This document shows positions 37,201 to 49,900 of a DNA stretch of 64,000 nucleotides, in pieces. The first letter of the stretch is position 1. Each line of letters opens with the position of its first letter. A program made the position numbers and the translations under genes. Origin of the DNA: Calliopsis andreniformis. Lineage: Eukaryota; Arthropoda; Insecta; Hymenoptera; Andrenidae. The notes under the pieces are model-generated. The model was not told where the DNA came from. It saw only the letters and a program-made list of their open reading frames with translations, and did no database searches. The stretch is from the NCBI RefSeq assembly GCF_051401765.1, contig NW_027480492.1:186001-250000 (forward strand). The letters are read 5' to 3'.

Positions 37201-39060
37201 TATTGATGATTGACGATTGCGGATTAAGGATTGAGGATTGGGGATTGGGGATCTAGGATTGGAGATTGATTATTGAGGGTTGAAGATTGAGGATTGAGGA
37301 TTGAGGATTGAGGATTGAGAATGGAGAGTTGAGGATGAGGACTGAGGGTTGAGGATTGAGGATTGAAAATTGAGGATTGAGGATTGAGGATTGAGGACTG
37401 AGGATTCAGAATGAGGGCTGAGGGTTGAGGATTGATTTTTGAGTATTGAATCCTGAGAATTCAGGATAATCTATTGAGTATTGAGAATTGAGTATTGATG
37501 GTTGAGAATTGAGGATTGAGGATTGAGGATAGAGGATTGAGTATTGAAGACTGAGGATTGTTGATTGGGGATTGAGGATTGAGGATTGAGGGTTCAGGAT
37601 TGAGGATTGAGGATTGAGTATTGAGGATTGGAGATTGAGGGTTGATGATTGAGGATGAGGATTGAGGGTTGAGGATTGAAGATTTAGGATTGGGTACTGA
37701 GGATTGAAGGTTGAGGGTTAAGGATTGAGAATTGAGGATTGAGGATTGAGGATTGAGGATTGAAGATTCAGTATTGAGGATAGAAGATTGAGAATTGAAG
37801 ATTGAGGATTTAGGATTGAAGATTGAGTGTTGAGGATTGGAGGCTGACGACTGAGTATTGAGAATTGAGGATTGATGGTTGTGTATTGAGGATTGAACTT
37901 TGAGGGTTGTGTGTTGAATATTGAGGATTGAGGAATTCAGGATTGAGGATTGAGGATTGGAGATTGAGTATTGAGGATTGAAGATTGAGTATTGAGGATT
38001 GAGGATTGTTGTATTGAGGACTGAGAATTGAGGATTGAGGATTGAAGATTGTGTATTGAGGATTGAAGATTGAGGATTGAGGATTGAGGATTGAAGATTG
38101 AGGACTGAGTGTTGAGGATTGAGTGTTGAGAATTGATGTTTGAGGATTTAGATTTGATTATTGAATATTGTGGATTGAGTATTGAACCATGAGAATTCAG
38201 GATATTCTATTGAGTATTGAGAATTGAGGATTGACGGTTGAGTATTGAGAATTGATGGTTGACGGTTGAGTGTTGAATATTGAGGATTGAGGATTGAGGA
38301 TTGAGGATTGAAGATTGAATATTGAGGATTGAAGATTGATGATTGAGGATTAAGGGTTGAGGATTGAGTATTGAGGATTGAGGACTGAGGATTGAAGATT
38401 CAGTATTGAAGATTGAAGGTGGAGAATTGAGGATTGAGGATTGAACACTGAGGGCTGAGTGTTGAGGGTTGAGTGATGGGAATTGATGTTTGTGGATAGA
38501 GATTTGAAGATTGCAGATTGAGTATTGAGTATTGAAAACTGTGAATTGATGATATTCTATTGAGGATTGAGGATTGACAACTGATTGTTGAGGACTGAGG
38601 GCTGAACAATGAGGATTCAGGATTGAGGATTGCAGATTGAGTATTGAGGATTGAAGATTGAGGATTGAATATTGAGCATTGAGGATTGAGGATTGAAGAT
38701 TGAGGATTGAGGATTGAGGGTTGTGGATTGAGGACGAGGACTGAGGGTTGAGTATTCATGTTTGAGGTCTGAAGATTGAGGATTGAGGGTTGAGAATTGA
38801 GGATCGAGGATTGAGGACTGAAGATTGAGGATTGAGGATTGAGGATTGAGGATTGAGGATTGAGGATTGTGTATTGAGGATTGAAGATTGAGGATTGAGG
38901 ATTGAAGATTGAGTGTTGAGTATTGATGACTGACGATTGAGTATAGAGAATTGAGGATTGATGGTTGAGTATTGAGAATTGAAGGTTGTGGGCTGTGTGT
39001 TGAATATTGAGGATTGAGGATTTCAGGATTGAGGATTGAAGATTGAAGATTGAGTATTGA
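31254..39060. repeat. Second copy of the 16,714-bp unit (left part)
   Basis: Matches 14540-22350 at spacing 16,714. The left edge is sharp: before 31250 the sequence follows segment B, and from GGATTAAGGATTGAGTATTG onward it follows 14540. It contains the six-G marker at 32545-32550, the GAATTC modules at 32115, 32772 and 33530, and a full 4.24-kb unit at about 34.31-38.55 kb with a second unit starting after it. From 32307 on it forms the left part of the 14,680-bp unit. Confidence 0.87.
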
Positions 39061-40174
39061 GGATTGAAGACTGAGGATTGCGGATTGAGGATTGACGATT
39101 GAGGATTGAGGGTTGAGGATTGAAGATTGAAGATTGAGGATTGAGGATTGAGGATTGAGGTTTGAGGATTGAGGATTGAAGATTGAATATTGTTGATTGA
39201 AGATCGAGGATTGAGGGTTGAGTGTTGTGTGTTGAGGACGAGGACTGAGGGTTGAATATTGATGTTTGAGGTCTGAGGATTGAGGATTGAGGATTGAGGA
39301 TTAAGGATTGAGTATTGAGAATTGAAGATTGAGGATTGGGTATTGAAGATTGAAGAATGAGGGTTGAGGATTGAGGATTGAGGATTGAGGATTGCAGATT
39401 GAGTATTGAGGATTGAAGATTGAGGATTGAGGATTGAGGATTGAGCATCGAGGATTGAGGATTGAGGATTGAGGATTGAGGATTGAGGATTGAAGATTGA
39501 GGATTGAGGATTGAGGATTGAGGATTGAGGATTGAGGATTGAAGATTGAGGATTGAGGATTGAGGATTGAGGATTGAGGATCGAGGATTGAAGATTGAGG
39601 ATTGAGGATTGAGGATTGAGGATTGAGGATTGAGGATTGAAGATTGAATACTGATGATTGAAGATCGAGGATTGAGGATTGAGTGTTGTGTGTTGAGGAC
39701 GAGGACTGAGGGTTGAATATTGATGTTTGGGGTCTGAGGATTGAGGATTGAGGATTGAGGATTAAGGATTGAGTGTTGAGAATTGAGGATTGAGGATTGG
39801 GTATTGAAGATTGAAGAATGAGTGTTGAAGATTGAGGATTGAGGATTGAGGATTGAGGATTGAGGATCGAGGATTGAAGATTGAGGATTGAGGATTGAGG
39901 ATTGAAGATTGAGGATTGAGGATTGAGGATTGAGCATCGAGGATTGAGGATTGAGGATTGAGAATTGAGGATTGAGGATTGAAGATTGAGGATTGAGGAT
40001 TGAGAATTGAGGATTGAGGATTGGGTATTGAAGATTGAAGAATGAGTGTTGAGGATTGAGGTTTGAGGATTGAGGATTGCAGATTGAGTATTGAGGATTG
40101 AAGATTGAGGATTGAGGATTGAGGATTGACGATTGAGGATTGAGGATTGAGGAATGAGGATTGAAGATTGAGGA

Positions 40175-43100
40175 TTGAGGATTGAGGATTGAGGATTGAG
40201 GATTGCGGATTGAGGATTGAGGATTGAAGATTGAGTATTGAGGATTGAATGTTGAGGATTGTGGGTTGAGGTTGGGGATTGACGATTGAGTATTGAGGAT
40301 TGGGGACTGAGTGTTGAGGGTTGAGTGATGAGAATTGATGTTTGTGGATAGAGATTTGAAGATTGCAGATTGAGTATTGAGTATTGAAAACTGTGAATTG
40401 ATGATACTCTATTGAGGATTGAGGATTGACAACTGATTGTTGAGGACTGAGGGCTGAACAATGAGGATTCAGGATTGAGGATTGCAGATTGAGTATTGAG
40501 GATTGAAGATTGAGGATTGAATATTGAGCATTGAGGATTGAGGATTGAAGATTGAGTGTTGAGGATTGAAGATTGAGGATTGAGGATTGAGGATTGAAGA
40601 TTGAGTGTTGAGGATTGAAGATTGAGGATTGAGGATTGAGGATTGAGGATTGAGGATTGAGGATTGGGGATTGAGGATTGACGATTGAGGACTGAGTATT
40701 GAGGATTGAGAATAGAGGATTGAGGATTGAAGGTTGAGGATTGAGGATTGAAGATTGAGTATTTATGATTGAAGATTGAGGATTGAGGATTGAGGATTGA
40801 GGATTGAGGATTAAGGATTGAGTATTGAGAATTGAAGATTGAGGATTGGGTATTGAAGATTGAAGAATGAGGGTTGAGGATTGAGGATTGAGGATTGAGG
40901 ATTGCAGATTGAGTATTGAGGATTGAAGATTGAGGATTGAGGATTGAGGATTGAATATTGATGATTGAAGATCGAGGATTGAGGATTGAGTGTTGTGTGT
41001 TGAGGACAAGGACTGAGGGTTGAATATTGATGTTTGAGGTCTGAGGATTGAGGATTGAGGATTGAGGATTTAGGATTGAGTGTTGAGAATTGAGGATTGA
41101 GGATTGGGTATCGAAGATTGAAGAATGAGGGTTGAGGATTGAGGTTTGAGGATTGAGGATTGCAGATTGAGTATTGAGGATTGAAGATTGAGGATTGAGG
41201 ATTGAGGATTGAGGATTGAGGATTGAGGATTGAGGATTGAGGATTTAAGATTGAGAATTTAGGATTGAAGATTGAGTGTTGAGGATTGAAGGCTGACGAC
41301 TGAGCATTGAGAATTGAGGATTGATGGTTGTGTATTGAGGATTGAACTTTGAGGGTTGTGTGTTGAATTTGAGGACTGAGGAATTCAGGATTGAGGATTG
41401 AGGATTGAAGATTGAGTATTGAGGATTGAAGATTGAGGATTGCGGATTGAGGATTGAGGATTGAGCATTGAGTATTGAAGATTGAAGATTGGGTTTTGAG
41501 TATTGAAGGTAGAGGATTGAAGATTGAGGACTGAGTGTTGAGGGTAGAGTGATGAGAATTGATGTTTGTGGATAGAGACTTGAAGATTGGGGATTGAGTA
41601 TTGAGTATTGAAAACTGTGAATTGATGATATTCTATTGAGGATTGAGGATTGACAACTGATTGTTTAGGACTGAGGGCTGAAGATTGAGGGTTCAGGATT
41701 GAGGATTGAGGATTGTGGTTTGAGGACAGAGGATTGAGGATTGAGGATTGAGGATTGAGGACTGAGTATTGAGAATTGAGGATTGAGGCTAGAGGATTGA
41801 AGATTGAGGATTGAGGATTGAAGATTGAGTATTGATGATTCAAGATTGAGGATTGAGGTTTGAGGATTGAGTGTTGAGGATTGAGGACGAGGACTGACGG
41901 TTGACGATTGAGGTTTGAGAATTGAGTTTTGAGGATTGAGGGCAGAGGATTGAGGATTGAGAATTGAGGATTGAGGATTGAGGATTGAGGATTGAGGATT
42001 GAGGATTGAGGACTGAGTGTTGAGGGTTGAGTTATGGGAGTTGATGTTTGTGGATAGAGATTTGAATATTGCAGATTGAGTATTAAGTATTGATAACTGT
42101 GAATTGAGGATATTCTATTGAGGATTGAGGATTGACAACTAGTTGTTGAGGACTGAGGGCTGAGGATTGAGGATTCAGGATTGAGTATTCAGAATAGAGG
42201 TTTGAGGACTGAGGATTGAGGATTGAGGATTGAGGATTGAAGATTGAGGATTGGGTAGTGAGGATTGAAGAATGAGGATTGAGGATTGAAGATTGAGGAC
42301 TGAGGATTGAGTATTGAAGATTGAGTGTTGTGGATTGAAGATTGACGATTGAGGATTGAGAATTGAGGATTGAGGACTGAGGATTGAGGATTGAAGATTG
42401 AGTATTGAAGATTGAATGTTGAGGATTGTGGGTTGAGGATTGGGGATTGAGAATTGAATATTGAGGATTGGGGACTGAGTGTTGAGGGTTGAGTGATAAG
42501 GATTGATGTTTGTGGATAGAGATTTGAAGATTGTAGATTGAGTATTGAGTACTGAAAACTGTGAATTGATGATATTCTATTGAGGATTGAGGATTGACAA
42601 CTGATTGTTGAGGACTGAGGGCTGAAGGTTGAGGATTCAGGATTGAGGATTCAGGACTGAGGTTTGATGACAGAGGATTGAGGATTGAGGATTGAGGATT
42701 GAGGACTGAGGATTGAGGATTGGAGATTCAGGATTGGGTATCGAGGATTGAACGTTGAGGATTGAGGATTGAGTATTGAGGATTGAGGATTGAAGGTTGA
42801 ATATTGATGAATGAAAATCGAGGATTGGGGATTGAGGGTTGTGGATTGAGGACGAGGACTGAGGGTTGAGTATTGATGCTTGAGGTCTGAGGATTGAGGA
42901 ATGAGGATTGCGAATTGAGGATTGAGGATTGAAGATTTAGGATTGGGTATTGAGGATCGAAGATTGAGAATTAGAGATTGAGGATTTAGGATTGAAGATT
43001 GAGTGTTGAGGATTGAAGGCTGACGACTGAGTATTGAGAATTGAGGATTGATGGTTGTGTATTGAGGATTGAACTTTGAGGGTTGTGTGTTGAATATTGA

Positions 43101-44385
43101 GGATTGAGGAATTCAGGATTGAGGATTGAGGATTGAAGATTGAGTATTGAGGATTGAAGATTGAGGATTGCGGATTGAGGATTGAGGATTGAGGATTGAG
43201 GATTGAAGATAGAAGATTGGGTTTTGAGGATTGAAGGTTGAGGATTGAGGATTGAGGATTGAGGATTGAGGATTGGGGATTGAGGATTGAGGATTGAGGA
43301 TTGAGGATTGGGGATTGAGGATTGACGATTGAGGACTGAGTATTGAGGATTGAGAATAGAGGATTGAGGATTGAAGGTTGAGGATTGAGGATTGAAGATT
43401 GAGTATTTATGATTGAGGATTGAAAATTGAGGATTGAGGATTGAGGATTGAGGATTCAGAATGAGGGCTGAGGGTTGAGGATTGATTTTTGAGTATTGAA
43501 TCCTGAGAATTCAGGATAATCTATTGAGTATTGAGAATTGAGTATTGATGGTTGAGTATTGATGATTGAGTATTGAGTATTGAGGATTGAGGATTGAAGG
43601 TTGAATATTGATGAATGAAAATGGAGGATTCAGGATTGAGGGTTGTGGATTGAGGACGAGGACTGAGGGTTGAGTATTGATGCTTGAGGACTGAGGAATG
43701 AGGATTGAGGATTGCGAATTGAGGATTGAGGATTGAAGATTGAGGATTGGGTATTGAGGATTGAAGAATGAGGATTGAGGGTTGAGTATTAAGGATTGAG
43801 GATTGAAGATTGAGTATTGAAGATTGAATATTGATGATTGAAGATCGAGGATTGAGGATTGAGTGTTGTGGATTGAGGACGAGGACTGAGGGTTGAATAT
43901 TGATGTTTGAGGTCTGAGGATTGAGGATTGAGGATTGAGGATTAAGGATTGAGTATTGAGAATTGAAGATTGAGGATTGGGTATTGAAGATTGAAGAATG
44001 AGGGTTGAGGATTGAGGATTGAGGATTGCAGATTGAGTATTGAGGATTGAAGATTGAGGATTGAGGATTGAGGATTGAGGATTGAGGGTTGAGGATTGAG
44101 GACTGAGGATTGAGGATTGAGGATTGAATATTGAGGATTGAGGATTGAGGATTGAGGATTGAGGATTCAGGATTAAAGATTGAGGATTGAGGATTGAAGA
44201 TTGAGTATTGATGATTGAAGATTGAAGATTGAGGATTGAGTGTTGAGGATTGAGGACGAGGACTGACGGTTGAGGATTGAGGTTTGGGGATTGAGGATTG
44301 AGTATTGAGGATTGAAGATTGAAGATTGAGTTTTGAGGATTGAAGATTGAAGATTGAGGATTGGGGATTGAGGATTGACGATTGA
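40175..44385. repeat. Segment B, second copy
   Basis: Copy of 27000-31210 at spacing 13,175 (hairpin motif 30326 to 43501; GATTGCGGATTG 27026 to 40201). Left of it, 38.55-40.17 kb is the expanded third 4.24-kb unit. Homology to segment B ends near 44385, where this copy continues with TTGAGGATTGAGGATTGAAG instead of TTGAGGTCTGAGGACTGAGG. Confidence 0.87.
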
Positions 44386-45867
44386 GGATTGAGGATTGAG
44401 GATTGAAGATTGAGGACTGAGTGTTGAGGGTCGAGTGACGAGAATTGATGTTTGTGGATTGAGATTTGAAAATTGAAGATTGGGGTTGAGTATTGAAAAC
44501 TGAGAATTCAGGATATTCTGTTGAGTATTGAGAATTGAGCATTGATGGATGAGGTCTGAGGATTGAAGATTGAGGATTCAGGATTGAGGATTCAGAATTG
44601 AGGTTTGAGGACTGAGGATTGAGGATTGAAGATTGAGTATTGAGGATTGAAGATAGAAGATTGAGGATTGAGGATTGAGGATTGAGAATTGAGAATTGAG
44701 GATGAGGACTGAGGGTTGAGGATTGAGGATTGAAAATTGAGGATTGAGGATTGAGGATTGAGGATTGAGGATTCAGAATGAGGGCTGAGGGTTGAGGATT
44801 GATTTTTGAGTATTGAATCCTGAGAATTCAGGATAATCTATTGAGTATTGAGAATTGAGTATTGATGGTTGAGAATTGAGGATTGAGGATTGAGGATAGA
44901 GGATTGAGTATTGAAGATTGAGGATTGTTGATTGGGGATTGAGGATTGAGGATTGAGGGTTCAGGATTGAGGATTGAGGATTGAGTATTGAGGATTGAAG
45001 ATTGAGGATTGCGAATTGAGGATTGAGGATTGAAGATTGAGGATTGGGTATTGAGGATTGAAGAATGAGGATTGAAGGTTGAGTATTAAGGATTGAGGAT
45101 TGAAGATTGAGTATTGAGGATTGAAGATTGAGGATTGAGGATTGAAGATTGAGTGTTGAGGATTGAAGATTGAGGATTGAGGATTGAGGATTCAGGATTG
45201 AGGATTGAAGATTGAGGATTGAGGTCTGAGGATTGAGGATTGAGGATTGAGGATTAAGGATTGAGTATTGAGAATTGAAGATTGAGGATTGGGTATTGAA
45301 GATTGAAGAATGAGGGTTGAGGATTGAGGATTGAGGATTGCAGATTGAGTATTGAGGATTGAAGATTGAGGATTGAGGATTGAGGATTGAGGATTGAGGG
45401 TTGAGGATTGAGGACTGAGGATTGAGGATTGAGGATTGAGGATTGAAGATTGAGGATTGAGGATTGAGCATTGAGGATTGAGGATTCAGGATTAAAGATT
45501 GAGGATTGAGGATTGAAGATTGAGTATTGATGATTGAAGATTGAAGATTGAGGATTGAGTGTTGAGGATTGAGGACGAGGACTGACGGTTGAGGATTGAG
45601 GTTTGGGGATTGAGGATTGAGTATTGAGGATTGAAGATTGAAGATTGAGTTTTGAGGATTGAAGATTGAAGATTGAGGATTGGGGATTGAGGATTGAGGA
45701 TTGACGATTGAGTATTGAGGATTGAAGATTGAGGACTGCGTGTTGAGGGTTGAGTGACGAGAATTGATGTTTGTGGATTGAGATTTGAAAATTGAAGATT
45801 GGGGTTGAGTATTGAAAACTGAGAATTCAGGATATTCTGTTGAGTATTGAGAATTGAGCATTGATGG
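44386..45867. repeat. Mosaic stretch joining pieces of other segments
   Basis: This 1.5 kb is a patchwork. 44400-44560 is an EcoRI-type module like 4195-4340, and is repeated at about 45720-45880 (spacing 1,319). 44690-45000 resembles 24.85-25.15 kb, including a hairpin motif at 44818-44833. 45220-45470 resembles 43.92-44.17 kb. 45540-45690 resembles 44.22-44.37 kb. The order is new, so several exchanges are needed to make it. It is carried intact into the next unit at about 59.07-60.31 kb, apart from its last part. Confidence 0.75.
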
Positions 45868-46986
45868 TTGAGTATTGATGATTGAGTATTGAGTATTGAG
45901 GATTGAGGATTGAAGGTTGAATATTGATGAATGAAAATGGAGGATTCAGGATTGAGGGTTGTGGATTGAGGACGAGGACTGAGGGTTGAGTATTGATGCT
46001 TGAGGACTGAGGAATGAGGATTGAGGATTGCGAATTGAGGATTGAGGATTGAAGATTGAGGATTGGGTATTGAGGATTGAAGAATGAGGATTGAGGGTTG
46101 AGTATTAAGGATTGAGGATTGAAGATTGAGTATTGAAGATTGAATATTGATGATTGAAGATCGAGGATTGAGGATTGAGTGTTGTGGATTGAGGACGAGG
46201 ACTGAGGGTTGAATATTGATGTTTGAGGTCTGAGGATTGAGGATTGAGGATTGAGGATTAAGGATTGAGTATTGAGAATTGAAGATTGAGGATTGGGTAT
46301 TGAAGATTGAAGAATGAGGGTTGAGGATTGAGGATTGAGGATTGCAGATTGAGTATTGAGGATTGAAGATTGAGGATTGAGGATTGAGGATTGAGGATTG
46401 AGGGTTGAGGATTGAGGACTGAGGATTGAGGATTGAGGATTGAATATTGAGGATTGAGGATTGAGGATTGAGGATTGAGGATTCAGGATTAAAGATTGAG
46501 GATTGAGGATTGAAGATTGAGTATTGATGATTGAAGATTGAAGATTGAGGATTGAGTGTTGAGGATTGAGGACGAGGACTGACGGTTGAGGATTGAGGTT
46601 TGGGGATTGAGGATTGAGTATTGAGGATTGAAGATTGAAGATTGAGTTTTGAGGATTGAAGATTGAAGATTGAGGATTGGGGATTGAGGATTGACGATTG
46701 AGGATTGAGGTCTGAGGATTGAGGATTGAGGATTGAGGATTAAGGATTGAGTATTGAGGATTGAAGATAGAAGATTGAGGATTGAGGATTGAGGATTGAC
46801 GATTGAGGATTGAGGATGAGGGCAGAGGGTTGAGGATTGATGGTTGAGGACTGAGGACTGAGGATTGATGATTGAGAATTGAGGATTGAGGATTGAGGAT
46901 TGAAGTTTGAGGATTGGGTATTGAGGATTGAAGAATGAGTATTGAGGATTGAAGATTGAGGATTGAGGATTGAGTGTTGAGGATTG
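45868..46986. repeat. Copy of 30377-31495 (spacing 15,491), with 811 bp then missing
   Basis: Begins TTGAGTATTGATGATTGAGT as at 30377 and 43552 (spacings 15,491 and 2,316) and follows 30377-31495 to its end, crossing the 31.25-kb junction seen there. At 46986/46987 it jumps to sequence equivalent to 32307, so the 811 bp corresponding to 31496-32306 are absent. The word GATTGAAGATTGAG lies on both sides of the jump and blurs the exact base. Confidence 0.85.
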
Positions 46987-49900
46987 AAGATTGAGTATTG
47001 AGGATTGAACGTAGAAGATTGAGGATTGAGGATTGAGTATTGAGGATTGAGGATTGAGGATTGAGGATGAGGGCTGAGGGTTGAGGATTGATGTTTGAGG
47101 GCTGAGGACTGAGGATTGAGGACTGAGAATTGAGGATTGAGGATTGAGGATTGATGATTGAGGATTGAGTACTGAGGATTGAGGATTGAGGATTGAGGAT
47201 TGAAGATTGAGGATTGACGATTGAGGGGGGTGGATTGAGGATGAGGACTGAGGGTTGAGGATTGAGGTTTGAGGAATGAGGATTGAGGGTTGAGGATTGA
47301 GGTTGTGGATTGGGGATTGAGTATCGAAGATTGAGTATTGATGACTGAGGATTGAGGATTGAGGATTGAGGATTGAGGATTGAGGATTGAAGATTGAGTA
47401 TTGAGGATTGAAGATTGAGGGTTGAGGATTGTGGATTGAAGATTGAGCACTGAGTGTTGAGGGTTGAGTGATGAGAATAGATGTTTGTGGATGGAGACTT
47501 GAAGATTGAAGGTTGAGGATAGAGTATTGAAAACTGAGAATTCAGGATATTCTATTGAGTATTGGGAATTGAGCATTGATGGTTGAGTATTGAGGATTGA
47601 TGGTTGAGGGTAGTGTGTTGAATATTGAGGATTGAGGATTTTAGGATTGGGGATTGAGGATTCAAGATTGAGTATTGAGGATTGAAGATAGAAGATTGAG
47701 GATTGAGGATTGAGGATTGACGATTGAGGATTGAGGATGAGGGCTGAGGGTTGAGGATTGATGTTTGAGGACTGAGGACTGAGGATTGAGGATTGAGAAT
47801 TGAGGATTGAGGATTCAGGATTGAAGTTTGAGGTTTGGGTATTGAGGATTGAAGAATGAGTGTTGAGGATTGAAGATTGAGGATTGAGGATTGAAGATTC
47901 AGTGTTGAGGATTGAAGATTGAGGATTGAGGATTGAGGATGAGAATTGACGGTTGAGGATTGATGTTTGAGGACTGAGGTCTGAGGATTGAGGATTGAGA
48001 ATTGAGGAATGAGGATTGAGGATTGACGATTGAGGACTGAGTGTTGAGGGTTGAGGATTGAGGTTGTGGATTGGGGATTGAGTATCGAAGATTGAGTATT
48101 GATGACTGAGGATTGAGGATTGAGGATTGAGGATTGAGGATTGAGGATTGAAGATTGAGTATTGAGGATTGAAGATTGAGGGTTGAGGATTGTGGATTGA
48201 AGATTGAGCACTGAGTGTTGAGGGTTGAGTGATGAGAATTGTTGTTGTTGGATTCAGATTTTAAAATTGAAGATAGGGGATTGAGCATTGAAAACTGAGA
48301 ATTCAGGATGTTCTGTTGAGTATTGAGAATTGAGCATTGATGGTTGAGGTCTGAGGATTAAAGATTGAGGATTCAGGATTGAGGATTCAGAATTGAGGTT
48401 TGAGGACTGAGGATTGAGGATTGAGTTTGAGTATTGAGGATTGCGGATTGAGGATTGAGGATTGAGGAATGAGGATTGAAGATTGAAGATTGAGTACTGA
48501 GGATTGAAGATTGAGGATTGAGGATTGGCGATTGAGGATTGAGGATTGAGTAATGATGATAGAGGATTGGAGTTTGAGGATTGACGATTGAGGATTGAGG
48601 ATTGAGTATTGAGGATTGCAGATTGAGGATTGAGGAATGAGGATTGAAGAATGAGGATTGAGGATTGAGGATTGAGGATTGATGAGTGAGGGTTGAGGAT
48701 TGAGGATTGAGGATTGAGAATCGAGGATTGAGGATTGAGGATTAAGGATTGAAAATTGATGATTGAGGACTGAGGATTGAAGATTGAGGATTGAGGATTG
48801 AGGATTGAGGATTGAGGATTGAGGATTGAGGATTGAAGATTCAGTATTGAGGATTGAAGGTTGGGAATTGAGGATTGAGGATTGAACTTTGAGGACTTAG
48901 TGTTGAGGGTTGAGTGATGGGAATTGATATTTGTGGATAGAGATTTGAAGATTCCAAATTGAGTATTAAGTATTGAAAACTGTGAATTGAGGATATTCTA
49001 TTGAGGATTGAGGATTGACAACTGATTGTTGAGGACTGAGGGCTGAACAATGAGGATTCAGGATTGAGGATTGCAGATTGAGTATTGAGGATTGAAGATT
49101 GAGGATTGCATATTGAGCATTGAGGATTGAGGATTGAAGATTGAGGATTGAGGATTGAGGGTTGTGGATTGAGGACGAGGACTGAGGGTTGAGTATTCAT
49201 GTTTGAGGTATGAAGATTGAGGATTGAGGGTTGAGAATTGAGGATCGAGGATTGAGGACTGAAGATTGAGGATTGAGGATTGAGGATTGAGGATTGAGGA
49301 TTGTGTATTGAGGATTGAAGATTGAGGATTGAGGATTGAAGATTGAGTGTTGAGTATTGATGACTGACGATTGAGTATAGAGAATTGAGGATTGATGGTT
49401 GTGTATTGAGAATTGAAGGTTGTGGGCTGTGTGTTGAATATTGAGGATTGAGGATTTCAGGATTGAGGATTGAAGATTGAAGATTGAGTATTGAGGATTG
49501 AAGACTGAGGATTGCGGATTGAGGATTGACGATTGAGGATTGAGGGTTGAGGATTGAAGATTGAAGATTGAGGATTGAGGATTGAGGATTGAGGATTGAG
49601 GATTGAGGATTGAAGATTGAATATTGTTGATTGAAGATCGAGGATTGAGGGTTGAGTGTTGTGTGTTGAGGACGAGGACTGAGGGTTGAATATTGATGTT
49701 TGAGGTCTGAGGATTGAGGATTGAGGATTGAGGATTAAGGATTGAGTATTGAGAATTGAAGATTGAGGATTGGGTATTGAAGATTGAAGAATGAGGGTTG
49801 AGGATTGAGGATTGAGGATTGAGGATTGCAGATTGAGTATTGAGGATTGAAGATTGAGGATTGAGGATTGAGGATTGAGGATCGAGGATTGAGGATTGAG

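Larger units (their letters stand above)
32307..46986. repeat. 14,680-bp higher-order unit, first copy
   Basis: Everything from 32307 to about 45630 recurs at 46987-60310 with constant spacing 14,680. The unit ends where the second starts, so it is a head-to-tail duplication. I noted twelve single-base differences and no insertion or deletion by eye: 33568, 34249, 36214, 36988, 37213, 37214, 40165, 41394, 43863, 44542, 45076 and 45525 (partner = +14,680). That suggests roughly 99.9 percent identity over 13.3 kb, subject to a real alignment. The unit is a composite: the tail of repeat A, two 4.24-kb units, segment B, a mosaic stretch, and a short copy of 30.4-31.5 kb. Confidence 0.9.
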
